Assembly: GCF_014191425.1 (NCBI RefSeq)
Contig: NZ_JACHWP010000005.1
Span: 1 to 64,000 of the forward strand
Direction: 5' to 3'
DNA: 64,000 bases
Source of the DNA: Helcobacillus massiliensis
Lineage (GTDB): Bacteria; Actinomycetota; Actinomycetes; Actinomycetales; Dermabacteraceae
This document shows positions 49,300 through 58,592 of the stretch, piece after piece. The notes under the pieces were generated by a model. It made no database searches and was not told the origin of the DNA. It was given only the letters and a program-made list of their open reading frames with translations. Position 1 is the first letter of the stretch. Every line of letters starts with the position of its first letter. The translations under genes were made by a program, and so were the position numbers.

Positions 49300-49394
49300 G
49301 CGATCTACGATAGGGGAGGTCCGCTCTTCGGCGAAGCACCCGCTCCGCTGTCGTGCAGTGGGTCATCATCCTGATCATCGCCCCGGAGGAATCG

Positions 49395-50069
49395 TTGACC
49401 AGCACCCGTCCCTTCATCGATGCCGTTGTCCGCTCCCTGCAGATCGACGATGACGCCACGTCCGATGACGCGGTCGCCCTGCGCCTGACACTCGCCCTGC
49501 ACGGCTGCGGCGCTCCCACGGACCTGTTCCCCCTGCTCACCGATCCGCAGCATCTGGCCCGCTGGTACGGGACCGTCACGGTCGACGGCGGTGAGGGCGG
49601 CGCCTTCACCGCCCCCGGCGGAGTCCACGGCACCATCCGGTCGGTGCAGTCCCCGCACCGGGTGGACCTCACGTGGGAGTATGAGGGCCGCGCTGATGAG
49701 CTGACCCTGCGCATCGACCCCACTGACGACGGCAGCTCCTCGCTGCTGATCGAGCACAGCCTCGCCATGCCGGCCGAGGTGTTCGCCCAGTACGGTCCGG
49801 GGGCTGCGGCGCTCGGCTGGGAGATCGCCCTGATGGGCTTCGCCCGCTACGCCGAGATCGGTGGGGATGCCTCCATCGCCGCCTGCGCAGCGGATCTGCC
49901 GGCTCCCGATCCGGTGTGGCTGGCCAGTGAGGACGGCGCGCAGACGGTGCGCGCCTGGGCGATCCGCTGGGCCGCTGCCGCCATCGCCGCGGGCGTCCCG
50001 GAGGCGAGGGCCCGGGTGGGCGAGGAGAACACGGTGCGCGCCTACATCCCGCAGGCCGCGCAGAGCTGA
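49395..50069 (+). CDS. SRPBCC/AHSA1-like domain protein
   Basis: 224 residues. The central region (LTDPQHLARWYGTVTVDGGE; GTIRSVQSPHRVDLTWEYEG; SSSLLIEHSLAMP) matches the Aha1-C/START-like fold, a hydrophobic ligand-binding cavity domain. The Ala-rich C-terminal 60 residues are extra. TTG 49395 is chosen because GGAGGA lies 5 nt upstream; an ATG at 49353 has no ribosome site. Function unknown. Confidence 0.75.
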   Translation: MTSTRPFIDAVVRSLQIDDDATSDDAVALRLTLALHGCGAPTDLFPLLTDPQHLARWYGTVTVDGGEGGAFTAPGGVHGTIRSVQSPHRVDLTWEYEGRADELTLRIDPTDDGSSSLLIEHSLAMPAEVFAQYGPGAAALGWEIALMGFARYAEIGGDASIAACAADLPAPDPVWLASEDGAQTVRAWAIRWAAAAIAAGVPEARARVGEENTVRAYIPQAAQS

Positions 50070-50100
50070 CGCCCCGGGTGCGCGGGGCGGCTCTCGCGCC

Positions 50101-50835
50101 TCACACTTCGCTGATCACCAGCTGCTGACCGGTGCTGCCGGGAGCGTCGGCGAGCTCCAGCAGCCGGGCCGCGCACGCCTGTGCGCCGACCTGCGCGGAC
50201 GCCTGCGGGGCGTAGGACACCGGCAGCAGCTGCGTGGGCGCGGGTCCCGGCGCCACCAGCACCGGCGGGTGCGCGATCGCCGTCCAGTCGGCGCCGCTGA
50301 GCAGCACCAGTTCGAGGGCGCGCCGCGCATCCAGCAGCTGCGCGCGGCGATCGGCGGCCCCGCGGACGGCGCGGGCGCGCTCCAGCAGCGGGGTGCGGCG
50401 CGTCGGGGCCGACGGGGCCCTGCGCCCGTCGGTGCGCAGGCCGAGCGCCTCGATCGGGAGGGACACCACCAGTCGCGGCGCCGCGCCGTCCTCGCCGGCC
50501 GAGCGCAGGGCGCGCAGCAGCGCCAGGGTCACGGCCTCATCCGTCGGCCGACCACCCGCCGGAGCGAGAGGCGGGTCCTGCAGTGCCGCGCCCAGGCACA
50601 GCACCACCGCGTCACTCGTCGATGCGGCGTCCGCGAGCCGGCCCCGGTCTGCGTCGCCGCTGATCTCCACCGGGGTCACGGCGCTGGAGAACACGACCAG
50701 TTCGTGGGGAGCGCTGGTGAGCGCCTGTACCCGTCGGCCCTGCAGGGCGGACTCCCGCATGACGGCGTCGCCGAGGGCTCCGGCGGCATCGATGACGGCG
50801 ACCTCGCCGGTGTGGACAGTCGGGGATGCGGGCAT
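50101..50835 (-). CDS. NAD(P)-binding Rossmann-like protein, atypical
   Basis: 244 residues. A short-chain dehydrogenase/NmrA-like layout (EVAVIDAAGALGDAVMRESA; SDAVVLCLGAALQDPPLAPA; ELVLLSGADWTAIAHPPVLV) but the usual GxxGxxG and YxxxK are absent, so dehydrogenase activity is doubtful. ATG 50835 follows ACGGAG. TAGACT (minus strand, next to 50890) overlaps an earlier in-frame ATG at 50889, which therefore cannot be the start. Divergent from the MFS gene. Confidence 0.7.
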   Translation of the reverse strand: MPASPTVHTGEVAVIDAAGALGDAVMRESALQGRRVQALTSAPHELVVFSSAVTPVEISGDADRGRLADAASTSDAVVLCLGAALQDPPLAPAGGRPTDEAVTLALLRALRSAGEDGAAPRLVVSLPIEALGLRTDGRRAPSAPTRRTPLLERARAVRGAADRRAQLLDARRALELVLLSGADWTAIAHPPVLVAPGPAPTQLLPVSYAPQASAQVGAQACAARLLELADAPGSTGQQLVISEV

Positions 50836-50942
50836 GGGGACTCCGTTTTCTGGCTGAGACGGCGCGGGGCGCCGATGCTGACCGGGCATAGTCTAAGGAC
50901 CCGTAACCACAGGACGACACCGGCGGGCAAGGGAGGCGGCGG

Positions 50943-52295
50943 ATGCTGAAGCGGCTGATCCTGCCGATCTATCTGCCCCTGTTCCTCGAATATGCGGGCG
51001 TGTCCGCCTACCTGCCGCTGCTGCCGCTGATCGCGGTGCGCCTGGGCTTCAGCGTCCCCGAAGCGGCCGCCCTGGGCCTCATCCAGGGGCTGTGCGCGGT
51101 GCTGCTGCCGATCCCGCTGGCGCGGCTGCTGGCGGCGATGGGGGAGCGGAGGGCGCTGCTCGCGAGCGGGGCGCTGCAGGGGGCGACCTCGCTCGGCCTC
51201 GGGGTTGTGGTGCATCGCGCGCTGGCGGCCGGTGGGGCCGACGGGGCAGGGCCCGCGGATCGCCTCGCCCTCATCGCGGGCCTGCTGGTGATCAACATGG
51301 GGCTCGTGCTGTGGCATGTGGGCCGACAGGCGTATCTCGCGGATGCGCTGCCGGAGTCGATCCGTGCGCGCGGCCTCACCACCCTCGGCGGGGCGCTGCG
51401 GATGGGGCAGGTGGTGGGCCCGTTCATCGGGGCGGCGGTCATCGCCGCCGGCAGCACCGCCGGGGTGTTCTTCCTGCACACGGGCCTGATGGTGCTCGCG
51501 ACGGTGCTGGTGGCGCTCACCCTGCTGCCGCTCGATGATCCCCCACCCGGGCCCGCCTCAGCCGATGCAGCGTCCGCGGATGCCGCTGCACCTGACAGTG
51601 CGACGCCCGATGCAGCCGCACCCGGGACCGCGGCACCCGATGCTGCTGCGCCTGCTCCGCTGCGCCGCCCGACCCCACCGCTCAGCCACCGCGACGCCGC
51701 ACGCCGACGCATCGCCGTCGCCGCCGGCATCCTGCCGGTGTCGATGAGCCGCTCCAACCGCATGATCATCATCCCGCTGGTCGCGCTCAGCCTCGGCCTC
51801 GGCGAGGACCATGTCGCGATCGTGGTCGGCATCGCCGCGGTGGTGGAGATCGCGCTGTTCTATCCCGCCGGACTCCTCATGGACCGCTTCGGGCGCGCCG
51901 CCGTCGCGGTCCCCTGCAGCCTCGGCCTCGCCGCCGGGATGGCACTGATGGCCCCGCTCGCGCTCGGCGGCCACGCCACCACCCCGCAGCCGTGGGCCCT
52001 GCCGGCCCTGCTGGCAGCGGCGACCGTGATGTCGCTCGGCAACGGCCTCGGCTCCGGCATCCAGGTCACCCTCGGCGTGGACCTCGCCCGCCCCCAGTAC
52101 CGGGTGCGGGACCTCGGGCGCTGGAACTCCCTGGTCGGGGTGGGGCAGCTCGCCGGCCCCGGCCTCGTCACCGCCGTCACCGTGGTGGCGCCCGTCGGCG
52201 TCGCGGCGGGCACGATGGCGGTGCTGTGCGGCGCCGGCGGGGCATGGCTCGCCCGCATCCTGCCGCGCGTCACCCCCGCCCCCAGCCGCCGGTGA
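50943..52295 (+). CDS. Major facilitator superfamily transporter
   Basis: 450 residues with about 12 membrane segments; first half YLPLFLEYAGVSAYLPLLPL, second half after an Ala/Pro/Asp-rich central loop of about 45 residues made of imperfect repeats (SADAASADAAAPDSATPDAA). Cytoplasmic loop motif A is recognisable in the second half (LLMDRFGRAAV). Drug:H+ antiport is the nearest guess, but no substrate can be named. ATG 50943 follows GGGAGG. Confidence 0.85.
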   Translation: MLKRLILPIYLPLFLEYAGVSAYLPLLPLIAVRLGFSVPEAAALGLIQGLCAVLLPIPLARLLAAMGERRALLASGALQGATSLGLGVVVHRALAAGGADGAGPADRLALIAGLLVINMGLVLWHVGRQAYLADALPESIRARGLTTLGGALRMGQVVGPFIGAAVIAAGSTAGVFFLHTGLMVLATVLVALTLLPLDDPPPGPASADAASADAAAPDSATPDAAAPGTAAPDAAAPAPLRRPTPPLSHRDAARRRIAVAAGILPVSMSRSNRMIIIPLVALSLGLGEDHVAIVVGIAAVVEIALFYPAGLLMDRFGRAAVAVPCSLGLAAGMALMAPLALGGHATTPQPWALPALLAAATVMSLGNGLGSGIQVTLGVDLARPQYRVRDLGRWNSLVGVGQLAGPGLVTAVTVVAPVGVAAGTMAVLCGAGGAWLARILPRVTPAPSRR

Positions 52296-52353
52296 GGCGC
52301 CGGGGCGTAGGCTCCGTCGCTCACCCACGGACCCGACTCCAGCCGGAGGATCG

Positions 52354-53430
52354 ATGGCGAGAGCTGCCAGCGCCACCGCGCCCACCCGCGCCGCACGCCC
52401 GTACATTCCGTTCCTCGACGCCATGCGCGTCATCGCCATCATCGCCGTCCTCGGCATCCACGCGATCGCCCCGGCGTACACGGCGGACACCGTCGACTGG
52501 CCCACAGCGCTGCTGCGCTCCGCGCTCGGCCCCGCGGTTCCGGTCTTCGTGATGATGTCCGGCGCGCTCAACCTCACCGAGGGGGCGCATCGCCGCGGCA
52601 CCGCTGCGTTCCTCCGCACCCGCTTCCTGCGACTGCTGCCCGCCGCCCTCGCGTGGAGCGCGATGTACATGCTGGTGGTCCAGCCGCTGCTCTGGGGCAC
52701 GGAGCTGACCGGGAAGGGCCTGATCCGGCAGGCGATCCGGGCGGACGCCGCCCCTCACCTGTACTTCCTGTGGGTCGTGCTGGGCCTCTCGCTGCTGTCC
52801 CCGGTGCTCGCCCCGTTCGTGGAGCGCAGCGCCGGCCATGCCTATGCCCTCGCCGCGGCCGGTGTCGCCTGGACTCCACTGACGGCCGTCGCCGCCGGCC
52901 TCCTCGACCAGGCGGATGCCCCGATGGACCTGCTGCCCGGCAGCATCCTCACCTTCTTCCTGCCGTACGTCGGCTACTACGTGCTCGGGTACGCCCTCGT
53001 CACACATCCGCCGAGCCGCAGCATCGGGTGGGCGTGTGCGGCCGTGTTCCCGCTGCTGGTCGCGGTGTGCGCCTGGGAGATCCTGCACCCCGGTGAGGCG
53101 CCGCCGCTGCTCGATTCGGCGCTGGTGATGTCGTACTTCTCGCCGCTGCTGACCGCGATGAGCGTGGTGCTGTTCGTCGCGGCGGCCTCCCTCGGCATGT
53201 CCTGGCGGGTGGGGGACGGGGGCCGACGCCTCCTGCGGCCGCTCGCCAGCGCCTCCTTCGGCGTGTACCTGGTGCACATGGTGTTCGTGGCGGAGCTTCG
53301 CACCTGGTTCCCGGCGCTGGAGTCGGAGGCGCTGGGCCCGAACCTCGTGGTGTGGGCGCTCGCGGTGGTCCTGTCGTTCGCGCTGATGCTGGTGTGGATC
53401 CGCATCCCGGGGCTGCGCCGCTTCGTCTGA
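52354..53430 (+). CDS. Membrane acyltransferase (acyltransferase family 3)
   Basis: 358 residues, about ten membrane segments. The N-terminal motif YIPFLDAMRVIAIIAVLGIHA contains the conserved Arg and His region, and VFVMMSGALNLTEG and SFGVYLVHMVF are typical of OafA/WecH-type O-acetyltransferases that modify envelope glycans. Start ATG 52354, 59 nt after the MFS gene. The acceptor is unknown. Confidence 0.88.
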   Translation: MARAASATAPTRAARPYIPFLDAMRVIAIIAVLGIHAIAPAYTADTVDWPTALLRSALGPAVPVFVMMSGALNLTEGAHRRGTAAFLRTRFLRLLPAALAWSAMYMLVVQPLLWGTELTGKGLIRQAIRADAAPHLYFLWVVLGLSLLSPVLAPFVERSAGHAYALAAAGVAWTPLTAVAAGLLDQADAPMDLLPGSILTFFLPYVGYYVLGYALVTHPPSRSIGWACAAVFPLLVAVCAWEILHPGEAPPLLDSALVMSYFSPLLTAMSVVLFVAAASLGMSWRVGDGGRRLLRPLASASFGVYLVHMVFVAELRTWFPALESEALGPNLVVWALAVVLSFALMLVWIRIPGLRRFV

Positions 53431-53549
53431 ACCGGGTGCGGCTCACCGCGTCGCCGACCTCCAGGTCATGACCTTCGGCGACAGCTTCAGCCTCGCCCTC
53501 GAGCAGCACGAAGCCCCCGGCCAGCAACATGCTGGGCGGGGGCTTCTCG

Positions 53550-53623
53550 TGGAGCGGATGACGGGAATCGAACCCGCACTATCAGTTTGGAAGACTGAGG
53601 CTCTACCATTGAGCTACATCCGC
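53550..53623 (-). tRNA. tRNA-Gly (TCC anticodon)
   Basis: Minus-strand cloverleaf from 53623 to 53553, plus encoded CCA (53552-53550). Acceptor GCGGATG / CATCCGC, D arm GCTCAATGGTAGAGC, anticodon loop CTTCCAA (TCC), T arm GCGGGTTCGATTCCCGT. Length and identity elements are normal. Confidence 0.97.
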
Positions 53624-53774
53624 GAAGGCTTCCGGACGAGGCCGTCGGCCGGTCTCCTATTCAATCACAGAACCCGTCGGCCGCCCAACCGTTCCGGCGT
53701 CCCAGAAGTGTGATCTGCCCGATGAGGCGGGTCACAAAGGTCAGCACAGACCCAGCGCCCTTTCAGCGGTGAGG

Positions 53775-53780
53775 ATAGAC
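53775..53780 (+). promoter_or_regulatory. -10 box of tRNA-Pro
   Basis: TAGACT, 19 nt before the mature 5' end of tRNA-Pro. Confidence 0.5.
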
Positions 53781-53799
53781 TCGCTGGGGTCGTCTTTTT

Positions 53800-53876
53800 C
53801 GGGATGTAGCTCAGCTTGGTAGAGCGCGCGCTTTGGGAGCGTGAGGTCGCAGGTTCAAATCCTGTCATCCCGACCA
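53800..53876 (+). tRNA. tRNA-Pro (TGG anticodon)
   Basis: CGGGATGTAGCTCAGC ... GTCATCCCGACCA. Acceptor CGGGATG / CATCCCG, anticodon loop TTTGGGA (TGG), T arm GCAGGTTCAAATCCTGT, CCA encoded (53874-53876). It lies 130 nt upstream of tig; no integrase or duplicated 3' end suggests use as an attachment site. Confidence 0.97.
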
Positions 53877-54005
53877 GCCGGCTCCGGCGCGGCAGAGCCA
53901 CCGGAAGCGGCGCTGACAGCACGAGAGCTGCGCGGCCGGTGCCCCGACGCACTGGCCCTTCTCATTCTTTATCGTCGATCAGTCAACCAAGGGAGTGTCC
54001 CCCAC

Positions 54006-55451
54006 GTGAAGACCTCAGTCGAGAAGCTCGACGCAACCCGCGTCAAGCTCAACGTCGAAGTTCCGTTCGAAGAGCTGAAGCCCGCCATCGACCAGGCCGC
54101 GAAGAAGATCGCGAGCGAGGTGCAGATGCCCGGCTTCCGCAAGGGCAAGGTGCCGACGGCTCTCATCGAGCAGCGCTTCGGCAAGGCCGCCATCATCCAG
54201 GAGGCCGTCAACGACGCCCTGCCCGGCTTCTACTCGCAGGCCGCTGCCGAGGCTGAGATCAGCCCCGTCGGCCGCCCCGAGGTCGACGTCACCGAGGTCC
54301 CCGGCCTCGAGGGCGAGGAGGAGGGCAACCTCGTCTTCGTTGTGGAGCAGGACGTGCGCCCCGAGATCGAGCTGCCCGACTTCGCCTCCTACGAGGTCGA
54401 GATCGAGGAGCCGACGGTCGACGACGACGCCGTGCAGGTCCGCCTCGACGCCCTGCGTGAGCGCTTCGGCACCCTCAAGGGCGTGGACCGCCCCGCCAAG
54501 GACGGCGACTTCGTGTCCCTCGACATGGACGCGAAGATCGACGACGAGCAGGTCGACACCGTGGAGGGCGTCTCCTACCAGATCGGTGAGGGCAACATGC
54601 TCGAGGGCCTCGACGAGGCTCTGACGGGCCTGTCCGCCGGCGAGACCACCACCTTCTCCTCCAAGCTGGCCGGCGGCGACCGCGCCGGTGAAGAGGCTCA
54701 GATCACCGTCACCGCCAAGAGCGTCAAGGAGCGCGAGCTCCCCGAGGCCGACGACGAGTTCGCCGAGCTCGCTTCCGAGTTCGACACCATCGACGACCTC
54801 AAGGACGACCTGAAGAAGCAGGCCGAGAAGGACGCCGACGCCAACAAGGCCGGCCTCGCCCGCAACGCCCTGCTGGAGAAGCTCCTCGAGGACCTTGAGA
54901 TCCCCGTGCCGGAGCAGCTCGTCAAGGACGAGATCACCGCTCACCTCGAGAACGAGGGCAAGGCCGAGGACGACCCGCACGGCGATGAGATCAAGGACGA
55001 CACCGTCAAGGCCATCCAGGCCCAGTTCCTGCTCGACGCCATCCTCGCGGACAACGAGGTCGAGGTCGGCCAGGACGACCTGATGAACTACATGTCCGCC
55101 ATGGCCGCCCAGTACGGCATGGACCCGAACACCTTCCTGCAGGCAGTGGCGCAGTCCGGCCAGATCGAGCAGATCTTCGGCGAGGTGCAGCGCTCCAAGG
55201 CCCTGGATGCGGTTCTCGCGAAGGTCACCGTGAAGGGCAAGGAGTCCGGCAAGGCCATCGACCTGGGTCTGGACGCCGCCGACTCCGAGAAGGCCGACGA
55301 CGCCGAGGACAAGGACGAGAAGAAGCCCGCCAAGAAGGCACCGGCGAAGAAGTCCACCAAGTCCACCGCCAAGAAGGCGCCGGCGAAGAAGTCGACCACC
55401 GCGAAGAAGACCACCGCGAAGAAGGACGAGAAGTCCGACGACGCGAAGTGA
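54006..55451 (+). CDS. tig: Trigger factor (ribosome-associated chaperone, PPIase)
   Basis: 481 residues. N-terminal ribosome-binding domain with the signature MPGFRKGKVPTALIEQRFG, the FKBP-like PPIase domain (DGDFVSLDMDAKIDDEQVDT; GEGNMLEGLDEALTGLSAGE) and the helical chaperone domain. The last 45 or so residues are a Lys/Ala/Pro/Thr tail (KKPAKKAPAKKSTKSTAKKA) resembling histone H1, not part of the classical fold. GTG 54006 fits the family start (MKTSVEKLDATRVKLNVEV). Position ahead of clpP1P2X is conserved. Confidence 0.95.
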   Translation: MKTSVEKLDATRVKLNVEVPFEELKPAIDQAAKKIASEVQMPGFRKGKVPTALIEQRFGKAAIIQEAVNDALPGFYSQAAAEAEISPVGRPEVDVTEVPGLEGEEEGNLVFVVEQDVRPEIELPDFASYEVEIEEPTVDDDAVQVRLDALRERFGTLKGVDRPAKDGDFVSLDMDAKIDDEQVDTVEGVSYQIGEGNMLEGLDEALTGLSAGETTTFSSKLAGGDRAGEEAQITVTAKSVKERELPEADDEFAELASEFDTIDDLKDDLKKQAEKDADANKAGLARNALLEKLLEDLEIPVPEQLVKDEITAHLENEGKAEDDPHGDEIKDDTVKAIQAQFLLDAILADNEVEVGQDDLMNYMSAMAAQYGMDPNTFLQAVAQSGQIEQIFGEVQRSKALDAVLAKVTVKGKESGKAIDLGLDAADSEKADDAEDKDEKKPAKKAPAKKSTKSTAKKAPAKKSTTAKKTTAKKDEKSDDAK

Positions 55452-55466
55452 TCTGATCACTCGCCG

Positions 55467-55508
55467 AAGGGGCGGGCACCATCGGGCGACCGACGGTGCC
55501 CGCCCCTT
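55467..55508 (+). terminator. tig terminator
   Basis: AAGGGGCGGGCACC (55467-55480) pairs with GGTGCCCGCCCCTT (55495-55508), followed by CTCGTTG. It lies between tig and the clpP1 promoter. Confidence 0.8.
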
Positions 55509-55565
55509 CTCGTTGCGCGAGTGCGCCCCTGGCGAACACGTCCAGGCAGCGGCCGGGCCCTCGCG

Positions 55566-55571
55566 TAGTCT
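55566..55571 (+). promoter_or_regulatory. -10 box of the clpP1P2 operon
   Basis: TAGTCT, 39 nt before the GTG start, giving a leader with a GGAG ribosome site. No ClgR-type operator was confirmed. Confidence 0.5.
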
Positions 55572-55609
55572 GGAAACAACCATCGTCGAGCCCCTACAAG
55601 GAGTGCACT

Positions 55610-56227
<618 letters not shown>

Positions 56228-56253
56228 CCCGTCGAGACTGAGGAGACCCTTCC

Positions 56254-56937
56254 ATGACCTTTGACCCCATGATGGCTTCCGGTTCGATGCCGTACGCGTC
56301 CGCCGGCCAGATGCCCAGCTCCCGCTACGTGCTGCCCACCTACGAGGAGCGCACCCCTTACGGCTTCAAGCGCCAGGACCCGTACGCGAAGCTGTTCGAG
56401 GACCGCATCATCTTCCTCGGCGTGCAGGTGGACGACGCCTCCGCCGATGACGTGATGGCGCAGCTGCTCGTGCTGGAGTCGCAGGACCCGGACCGTGACA
56501 TCACGCTGTACATCAACAGCCCCGGCGGTTCGTTCACGGCCCTGACCGCGATCTACGACACCATGCAGTACATCAAGCCGGACGTCACCACCGTGTGCCT
56601 CGGCCAGGCCGCATCCGCGGCCGCTGTGCTGCTCGCCGCCGGCGCCCCCGGCAAGCGCCTCGCACTGCCGAACGCCCGCATCCTGATCCACCAGCCCGCG
56701 ATGGGCGGCCAGGGCGGCGGCCAGGCCTCGGACATCGAGATCCAGGCGAACGAGATCCTGCGTATGCGCACCTGGCTGGAGGACACGCTCGCCCACCACA
56801 CGGGCCGCGACCGGGACCTCATCCACACGGACATCGAGCGCGACAAGATCCTGACCGCTCAGGCTGCGCTCGAGTACGGCCTGGTGGACCAGGTGCTGGA
56901 GCGCCGCACCGACGCGGCCGGCCAGATCCCCAACTGA
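56254..56937 (+). CDS. clpP2: ATP-dependent Clp protease proteolytic subunit ClpP2
   Basis: 227 residues. Nucleophile S121 in [18 protein letters not shown], His in [11 protein letters not shown]; long N-terminal extension ([20 protein letters not shown]) as in other actinobacterial ClpP2 proteins. The inserted QGGGQASD handle region is typical. Cotranscribed with clpP1; ATG 56254 follows GAGGAGACC. Confidence 0.96.
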   Translation: MTFDPMMASGSMPYASAGQMPSSRYVLPTYEERTPYGFKRQDPYAKLFEDRIIFLGVQVDDASADDVMAQLLVLESQDPDRDITLYINSPGGSFTALTAIYDTMQYIKPDVTTVCLGQAASAAAVLLAAGAPGKRLALPNARILIHQPAMGGQGGGQASDIEIQANEILRMRTWLEDTLAHHTGRDRDLIHTDIERDKILTAQAALEYGLVDQVLERRTDAAGQIPN

Positions 56938-56964
56938 TCCGGCCCGCTTCACTCTGATCCGGAC

Positions 56965-57003
56965 GCGCCGGGTCCCGCCCCACCGACGGGCGGGGCCCGG
57001 CGC
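56965..57003 (+). terminator. Terminator between clpP2 and clpX
   Basis: GCGCCGGGTCCCGCCC (56965-56980) pairs with GGGCGGGGCCCGGCGC (56988-57003) around a short loop. It implies that clpX has its own promoter; TAGGCT at 57133-57138 is a candidate. Confidence 0.8.
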
Positions 57004-57173
57004 TTCTGTTCGCAGGGCACCTGTTCCGGGCGCGGGCGCGCGGCGGTGAGCTGCAGGTCACAGCGGGGTGTGCTGGTGGCGAACGGTGACGCGCCCCGCC
57101 TCCGAAATCCGGGAGCGGGCCGACGGCTTCGATAGGCTGAACGGACCACAGCGGCTTCGAAAGGGACTCCTCC

Positions 57174-58481
57174 ATGGCGCAGCTCGGCGACGATTCCGAC
57201 GTTTTCTCCTGCTCCTTCTGCGGCAAGTCGCAGAAGCAGGTGGAACGCCTGATCTCCGGCCCTCACGTGTACATCTGCGAAGAGTGCATCGAACTGTGCA
57301 ACGAGATCATCGCTGAGGAGACCCAGGCGGAGAAGGCGAAGGCCGAACCGGAGCAGGAGTTGCCCTCACCCCGCGAGATCTTCGACTTCCTCGAAACCCA
57401 TATCATCGGCCAGGAAGAGGCCAAGCGCGCCCTGTCTGTGGCCGTCTACAACCACTACAAGCGCGTGCGCGCCCGCGATGAGGCAGCGCAGCACCCGTCG
57501 CCCCGCCGCGAGGACGAGTTCAGCGACGTCGACGTCGCCAAATCGAACGTGATGCTCGTGGGGCCCACCGGCTGCGGCAAGACCTACCTCGCGCAAACCC
57601 TCGCGAAGATGCTGAACGTGCCGTTCACCATGACCGACGCCACCGCCCTCACCGAGGCCGGCTACGTGGGCGAGGACGTGGAGAACATCCTGCTGCAGCT
57701 GCTGCAGGCCGCGGACCATGACGTGAAGAAGGCGGAGCGCGGCATCATCTACATCGATGAGGTCGACAAGATCGGCCGCAAGGCGGAGAACCCGTCGATC
57801 ACCCGTGACGTGTCCGGTGAGGGCGTGCAGCAGGCGCTGCTGAAGATCCTCGAAGGCACGGTGGCGGCGGTGCCGCCGCAGGGCGGCCGGAAGCACCCGC
57901 AGCAGGACTACATTCAGCTGGACACCACGAACATCCTGTTCATCGTGGCAGGTGCGTTCGCCGGCATCGAGGACATCGTTGCGAACCGCACCGGCAAGGG
58001 CGGCATCGGCTTCGGCTCCCAGCTGCCCAGCCGCATGGACGAGAAGGAGCTGTACTCCAACGTGCAGCCGGAGGACCTGCTGAAGTTCGGGCTGATCCCC
58101 GAGTTCATCGGCCGCCTGCCCGTGCTCACCTCCGTGAAGAGCCTCGACAAGGACGCGCTGATCCGCATCCTGACGGAGCCGAAGAACGCGATGGTGAAGC
58201 AGTACCAGAAGATGTTCGCCTATGACGATGTGGAGCTGTCGTTCGAACCGGCGGCCCTGGATGCGATCGCGGACCGTGCCCTGCAGCGCGGCACCGGCGC
58301 CCGCGGGCTGCGCGCCATCATGGAGGAGACCCTTCAGCCGATCATGTTCGACATCCCCTCCCGCAGCGACATCGCGAAGGTCGTCATCACTGAGGGCGTG
58401 GTGACCAGCGGACGCGAGCCGATCATGCTGACGCAGAAGGAAGCGCAGAAGCAGCAGGAGTCGGTGCGCACCAGCGCCTGA
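57174..58481 (+). CDS. clpX: ATP-dependent Clp protease ATPase subunit ClpX
   Basis: 435 residues. N-terminal zinc-binding domain with C13, C16, C35 and C38 ([20 protein letters not shown]), Walker [13 protein letters not shown] near residue 130, Walker [14 protein letters not shown], sensor region and the ClpP-docking loop [10 protein letters not shown]. It unfolds tagged substrates and feeds them to ClpP1P2. ATG 57174 is behind GGACTCC, a poor ribosome site; a short leader follows TAGGCT. Confidence 0.96.
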   Translation: MAQLGDDSDVFSCSFCGKSQKQVERLISGPHVYICEECIELCNEIIAEETQAEKAKAEPEQELPSPREIFDFLETHIIGQEEAKRALSVAVYNHYKRVRARDEAAQHPSPRREDEFSDVDVAKSNVMLVGPTGCGKTYLAQTLAKMLNVPFTMTDATALTEAGYVGEDVENILLQLLQAADHDVKKAERGIIYIDEVDKIGRKAENPSITRDVSGEGVQQALLKILEGTVAAVPPQGGRKHPQQDYIQLDTTNILFIVAGAFAGIEDIVANRTGKGGIGFGSQLPSRMDEKELYSNVQPEDLLKFGLIPEFIGRLPVLTSVKSLDKDALIRILTEPKNAMVKQYQKMFAYDDVELSFEPAALDAIADRALQRGTGARGLRAIMEETLQPIMFDIPSRSDIAKVVITEGVVTSGREPIMLTQKEAQKQQESVRTSA

Positions 58482-58592
58482 CGCTCACGCCCCGCGCATC
58501 AGCGTCCCGAGGCGGGACAGGCTGCGGCGGGGCGGATCCCGGCGGGGCAGGCCGCGGCGGCGGGGCGCACCCCCCACCGCCGGGCCGGATTC

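Noticed and set aside
53550-53876. tRNA genes as integration sites for the island
   Set aside because: No duplicated tRNA 3' end and no integrase are next to them. The recombinase element is in yedK, 28 kb away.
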